Assembly: GCA_903923915.1 (NCBI GenBank)
Contig: CAIXZI010000401.1
Location: forward strand, 1-9,066
Direction of reading: 5' to 3'
DNA length: 9,066 nucleotides
Origin: an uncultured Bacteroidota bacterium
Lineage (GTDB): Bacteria; Bacteroidota; Bacteroidia; B-17B0; Aurantibacillaceae
The position numbers and the translations under genes are program-made. The notes under the pieces are model-generated. The model was not told the DNA's origin. It saw only the letters and a list, made by a program, of their open reading frames with translations, and did not search any database. How positions within the stretch are numbered: position 1 is the first letter of the stretch; every line of letters begins with the position of its first letter. Positions 6,465 to 9,066 of this stretch are shown here, one piece after another.

Positions 6465-8135
6465 TAAATCTGTTACACATCCTTTACTTGCAGAACTAAC
6501 CTGTTTTGCATATTTGTATAGTACACCAAACTTTACTTTTAGTTCGGGCTGTTTCCATTGTTTTTTTCTTTGCATTAATTCCTCATCAGAAACCAGAACA
6601 TCAATTTTATTTTTTACTGCATCAATTGTTATAACGTCTCCGTTTTTCACTAAGGCAATTGGCCCGCCATCAAAGGCTTCCGGACAGACATGACCAACAA
6701 CAAAACCATGTGTTCCACCGGAGAAACGACCATCTGTTATTAATGCTACACTGCTTCCCAAACCAGCACCTATTAAAGCAGAAGTTGGCTTCAACATCTC
6801 TGGCATGCCCGGCCCACCTTTTGGACCTTCGTTGCGTATAACTAAAACATCGCCTGCTTTTACTTTTCCTTCACGTATTCCGGCTATGCATTCAAATTCA
6901 CTTTCAAAAACATTAGCCGGACCTGTAAATGATTCACCTTCTTTACCCGTTATTTTTGCAACTGATCCTTCGGGAGATAAATTACCATATAACACTCGTA
7001 AGTGACCTGTTGGTTTTAGTGGGTTTTCTATTGGAAGAATTACTTTTTGATCGGGTAGGAGTTCTTGTACATTCTCTAAATTTTCTCGTACTGTTTTTCC
7101 TGTAACCGTTAAGCAATCACCATGCAACATACCTTTTTCTAAAAGATATTTCATAACAGCAGGAACCCCTCCAACAGCGAAAAGATCTTCCATTAAATAT
7201 TTCCCACTTGGTTTAAAATCAGCTAAAACCGGAGTAGTTTCATTTAAACGCGTAACATCTTCTAAAGTAAAATCAACGTTAGCAGTTTTAGCCATAGCTA
7301 TAAGATGTAATACAGCATTTGTAGACCCGCCTAAAACTATCACTACTCTTAATGCATTTTCAAACGATTTTTTAGAGAGTATGTCAGATGGCTTTATGTT
7401 TTTTTCTAATAAAACTTTTACATATTCTCCTACTTTTAAACACTCTTCTTTTTTATCTGCACTTAAAGCAGGATTAGAAGAGCTATAAGGTAAACTCAAT
7501 CCCATGGCCTCTATAGCCGAAGACATGGTGTTAGCTGTATACATCCCTCCGCAAGCACCAGCGCCCGGACAAGCATTCTTTATAACTCCTTTAAAATCTT
7601 CGTCAGATATTTTACCGGCATACTTTTCTCCAAGTGCTTCGAATGCAGAAACGATATTTAATTTTTTGCCTTTGTAATTACCTGATGCTATAGTGCCACC
7701 ATAAACCATTATGGATGGGCGATTTACACGTATCATAGCCATTGCAACACCTGGCATGTTTTTATCACAGCCTGCTATGGTTATTAAACCATCGTAATAG
7801 TGGGCTGCGGTAACGGCTTCTACAGAATCAGCTATTATCTCACGCGATACTAAAGAATAACGCATACCTTCTGTACCATTCGTTATTCCATCACTTATAC
7901 CTATGGTATTGAATTGCAAGCCAACCATTCCGTTTTTTTGCACGCCTTCTTTTACAAATTTTGATAGCCCGTTTAAGTGCATGTTGCAAGTGTTACCTTC
8001 GTACCAAGTAGAAGCTATGCCCACCTGCGCTTTTTTCATATCGGTATCTGTAAGTCCTATACCATATAACATAGCCTGTGATGCGGGTTGCGACTCATCT
8101 TGCGTTACTATTTTACTATATCTGTTTAATTCCAT
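6462..8135 (-). CDS. ilvD: Dihydroxyacid dehydratase
   Basis: This cytoplasmic iron-sulfur enzyme dehydrates the dihydroxy acids made by IlvC to 2-oxoisovalerate and 2-oxo-3-methylpentanoate. The protein has 557 residues, the shorter length typical of [2Fe-2S] members, against about 616 in E. coli. The three expected cluster cysteines are C50 (GNTCNMHL), C123 (AGCDKNMPG) and C195 ([15 protein letters not shown]). D82 (GISDGI), D124 and K125 are the expected Mg2+ site, with K125 the lysine that is carbamylated in characterised members. S472 in [10 protein letters not shown] is the conserved catalytic serine, and [11 protein letters not shown] (438-448) is a family signature near it. The pattern fits IlvD better than the related phosphogluconate or sugar-acid dehydratases, and the operon supports this. 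It starts 11 bases after the ilvE stop; the spacer is A/T-rich with no Shine-Dalgarno. Confidence 0.98.
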   Translation of the reverse strand: MELNRYSKIVTQDESQPASQAMLYGIGLTDTDMKKAQVGIASTWYEGNTCNMHLNGLSKFVKEGVQKNGMVGLQFNTIGISDGITNGTEGMRYSLVSREIIADSVEAVTAAHYYDGLITIAGCDKNMPGVAMAMIRVNRPSIMVYGGTIASGNYKGKKLNIVSAFEALGEKYAGKISDEDFKGVIKNACPGAGACGGMYTANTMSSAIEAMGLSLPYSSSNPALSADKKEECLKVGEYVKVLLEKNIKPSDILSKKSFENALRVVIVLGGSTNAVLHLIAMAKTANVDFTLEDVTRLNETTPVLADFKPSGKYLMEDLFAVGGVPAVMKYLLEKGMLHGDCLTVTGKTVRENLENVQELLPDQKVILPIENPLKPTGHLRVLYGNLSPEGSVAKITGKEGESFTGPANVFESEFECIAGIREGKVKAGDVLVIRNEGPKGGPGMPEMLKPTSALIGAGLGSSVALITDGRFSGGTHGFVVGHVCPEAFDGGPIALVKNGDVITIDAVKNKIDVLVSDEELMQRKKQWKQPELKVKFGVLYKYAKQVSSASKGCVTDL

Positions 8136-8146
8136 AATTATTGATT

Positions 8147-9037
8147 TTATACTAATGAAAAATTTCCGTATTCGTTAAAGGCTACTCGTCTTGTATATTT
8201 TGCCTGAAGCACCGCACCTAAGGAATCTTCCCATTTTAATTTAAAATTTACTTTATCTAAAGAAGCTATGCCTGCTACTTCTGCTGCTGTGCCTGTAAAA
8301 AATGCACTGTCAGCACCTTTTACTTCTTCGGGAGTAAAATATTTTTCTACCAGTTTAAACCCTAATTCATTGCATAACTCAAACATGGTGGCACGTGTTA
8401 TGCCGGGTAATATGTTTCCTAAAGGTGATGTATATAAAACGTTATCTTTTTCGAAGAAAAAATTTGCGCCCGGTCCTTCTGCTACATTTCCATTTGCGTC
8501 TAATAACAAGGCTTCGTCAAAACCTTTATATTTAGCCTCGGTAGTAGCTAATATAGAATTAACATAATGCCCGGTAACTTTTGCTTCAACATGACAAGAT
8601 TTTGGATTAGGACGTTGATACGAAGATATCATCACATCCAATAATTTATTCCCTAAATATTTACCCCACTCCCAAGCACATAGCATAACATGTACCTCAT
8701 CAGTTGGGGTAAGCGACATATTTGCTCCGGCAAATATTAGAGGGCGTATATACGCATCACTTAAATTATTTTTCTCTAATAATTGATAAGTAAGATTTGT
8801 AAATTCTTCTGCTGTTTGATTTACTTTAAGGTGCATTTTATTAGCAGAATATAAAAGGCGCTTATAATGCTCATCAGCTTTAAATACGCGTGTACCATCT
8901 GGTGTGGCATAAGATCGGATACCTTCAAAAACACCGCTACCATAATGCATGGTTTGTGTGTAAGGACTAACCATAAGGTCTTTTGCTTTTAGCCATTGTC
9001 CGTTAAAATAAACTACTGTGTTGTCGTTGTAATACAT
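8147..9037 (-). CDS. ilvE: Branched-chain amino acid aminotransferase (class IV)
   Basis: This enzyme transfers an amino group from glutamate to the branched-chain 2-oxo acids, the last step to valine, isoleucine and leucine. It is a 296-residue fold-type IV PLP enzyme. [10 protein letters not shown] (32-41) is the N-terminal substrate motif. K153 in [11 protein letters not shown] is the PLP lysine. E187 in [10 protein letters not shown], the LPGITR loop (210-215) and [12 protein letters not shown] (247-258) are PLP phosphate and ring contacts of the family. The position where E. coli IlvE has GNY reads GHY. D-amino acid aminotransferase and aminodeoxychorismate lyase share the fold, but length, motifs and operon context favour IlvE. 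Of the operon genes visible it is transcribed first; whether another gene precedes it cannot be told. Confidence 0.95.
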   Translation of the reverse strand: MYYNDNTVVYFNGQWLKAKDLMVSPYTQTMHYGSGVFEGIRSYATPDGTRVFKADEHYKRLLYSANKMHLKVNQTAEEFTNLTYQLLEKNNLSDAYIRPLIFAGANMSLTPTDEVHVMLCAWEWGKYLGNKLLDVMISSYQRPNPKSCHVEAKVTGHYVNSILATTEAKYKGFDEALLLDANGNVAEGPGANFFFEKDNVLYTSPLGNILPGITRATMFELCNELGFKLVEKYFTPEEVKGADSAFFTGTAAEVAGIASLDKVNFKLKWEDSLGAVLQAKYTRRVAFNEYGNFSLV

Positions 9038-9066
9038 GTTATTTTGTTTTTAATTATTATTAAATA
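9038..9066 (-). other. A/T-rich leader fragment before ilvE
   Basis: Only 29 bases of sequence upstream of ilvE are present, nearly all A and T (minus strand ends AAAACAAAATAAC before ATG). There is no Shine-Dalgarno and no recognisable Bacteroidota promoter within it. The operon promoter, leader peptide or attenuator, if present, lies beyond the window. Confidence 0.4.

Noticed and set aside
6659..8567. Plus-strand open frames opposite ilvD and ilvE
   Set aside because: Antisense to intact conserved enzymes; the longest has 99 codons and no recognisable features.
1..9066. CRISPR array, tRNA/rRNA, insertion sequence, or defence or toxin-antitoxin genes
   Set aside because: I saw no regularly spaced identical repeats, no RNA-gene features, no transposase-like frame or terminal inverted repeats, and no unassigned small gene pair.

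Overview
The window comes from a member of the phylum Bacteroidota, most likely an uncultured or environmental lineage. Four things support this: low-GC DNA (estimated by eye at a little under 40 %), no Shine-Dalgarno sequence before any of the seven start codons, a short ketol-acid reductoisomerase of the kind found in Bacteroides and fungi, and a secreted beta-helix/Ig-like protein of the style seen in type IX secretion (T9SS) organisms. I cannot name a genus. Every convincing gene lies on the minus strand.

From about 9037 down to 1906 is a tightly packed branched-chain amino acid operon, transcribed ilvE-ilvD-ilvB-ilvN-ilvC-ilvA. It encodes the four common steps of valine and isoleucine synthesis: acetohydroxyacid synthase large and small subunits (ilvB, ilvN), ketol-acid reductoisomerase (ilvC), dihydroxyacid dehydratase (ilvD) and branched-chain aminotransferase (ilvE). 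It also encodes threonine deaminase (ilvA), which supplies 2-oxobutanoate for isoleucine. Gaps between genes are 11, 1, 1 and 4 bases, and ilvC and ilvA overlap by 4 bases. Two junctions share the same TAAAATG stop-start heptamer and one is ATGA, so translational coupling is likely. The promoter and any attenuator must lie upstream of the window edge, because only 29 bases precede ilvE. No leu genes are present here.

After ilvA come 77 non-coding bases with a weak AT-rich inverted repeat at their edge. Then a separate gene starts at 1828 and runs off the window at base 1 (609 codons visible, no stop). It encodes a secreted protein: signal peptide, a right-handed beta-helix with five FxxN motifs at 27-31 residue spacing, a PKD-like module, and the start of tandem cysteine-marked Ig-like repeats. 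Its C-terminus, where a T9SS sorting domain would be expected, is outside the window.

The operon is ordinary housekeeping metabolism. I found no CRISPR array, mobile element, RNA gene or defence system. The least explained item is the secreted repeat protein; I see no evidence for a new multi-gene system.
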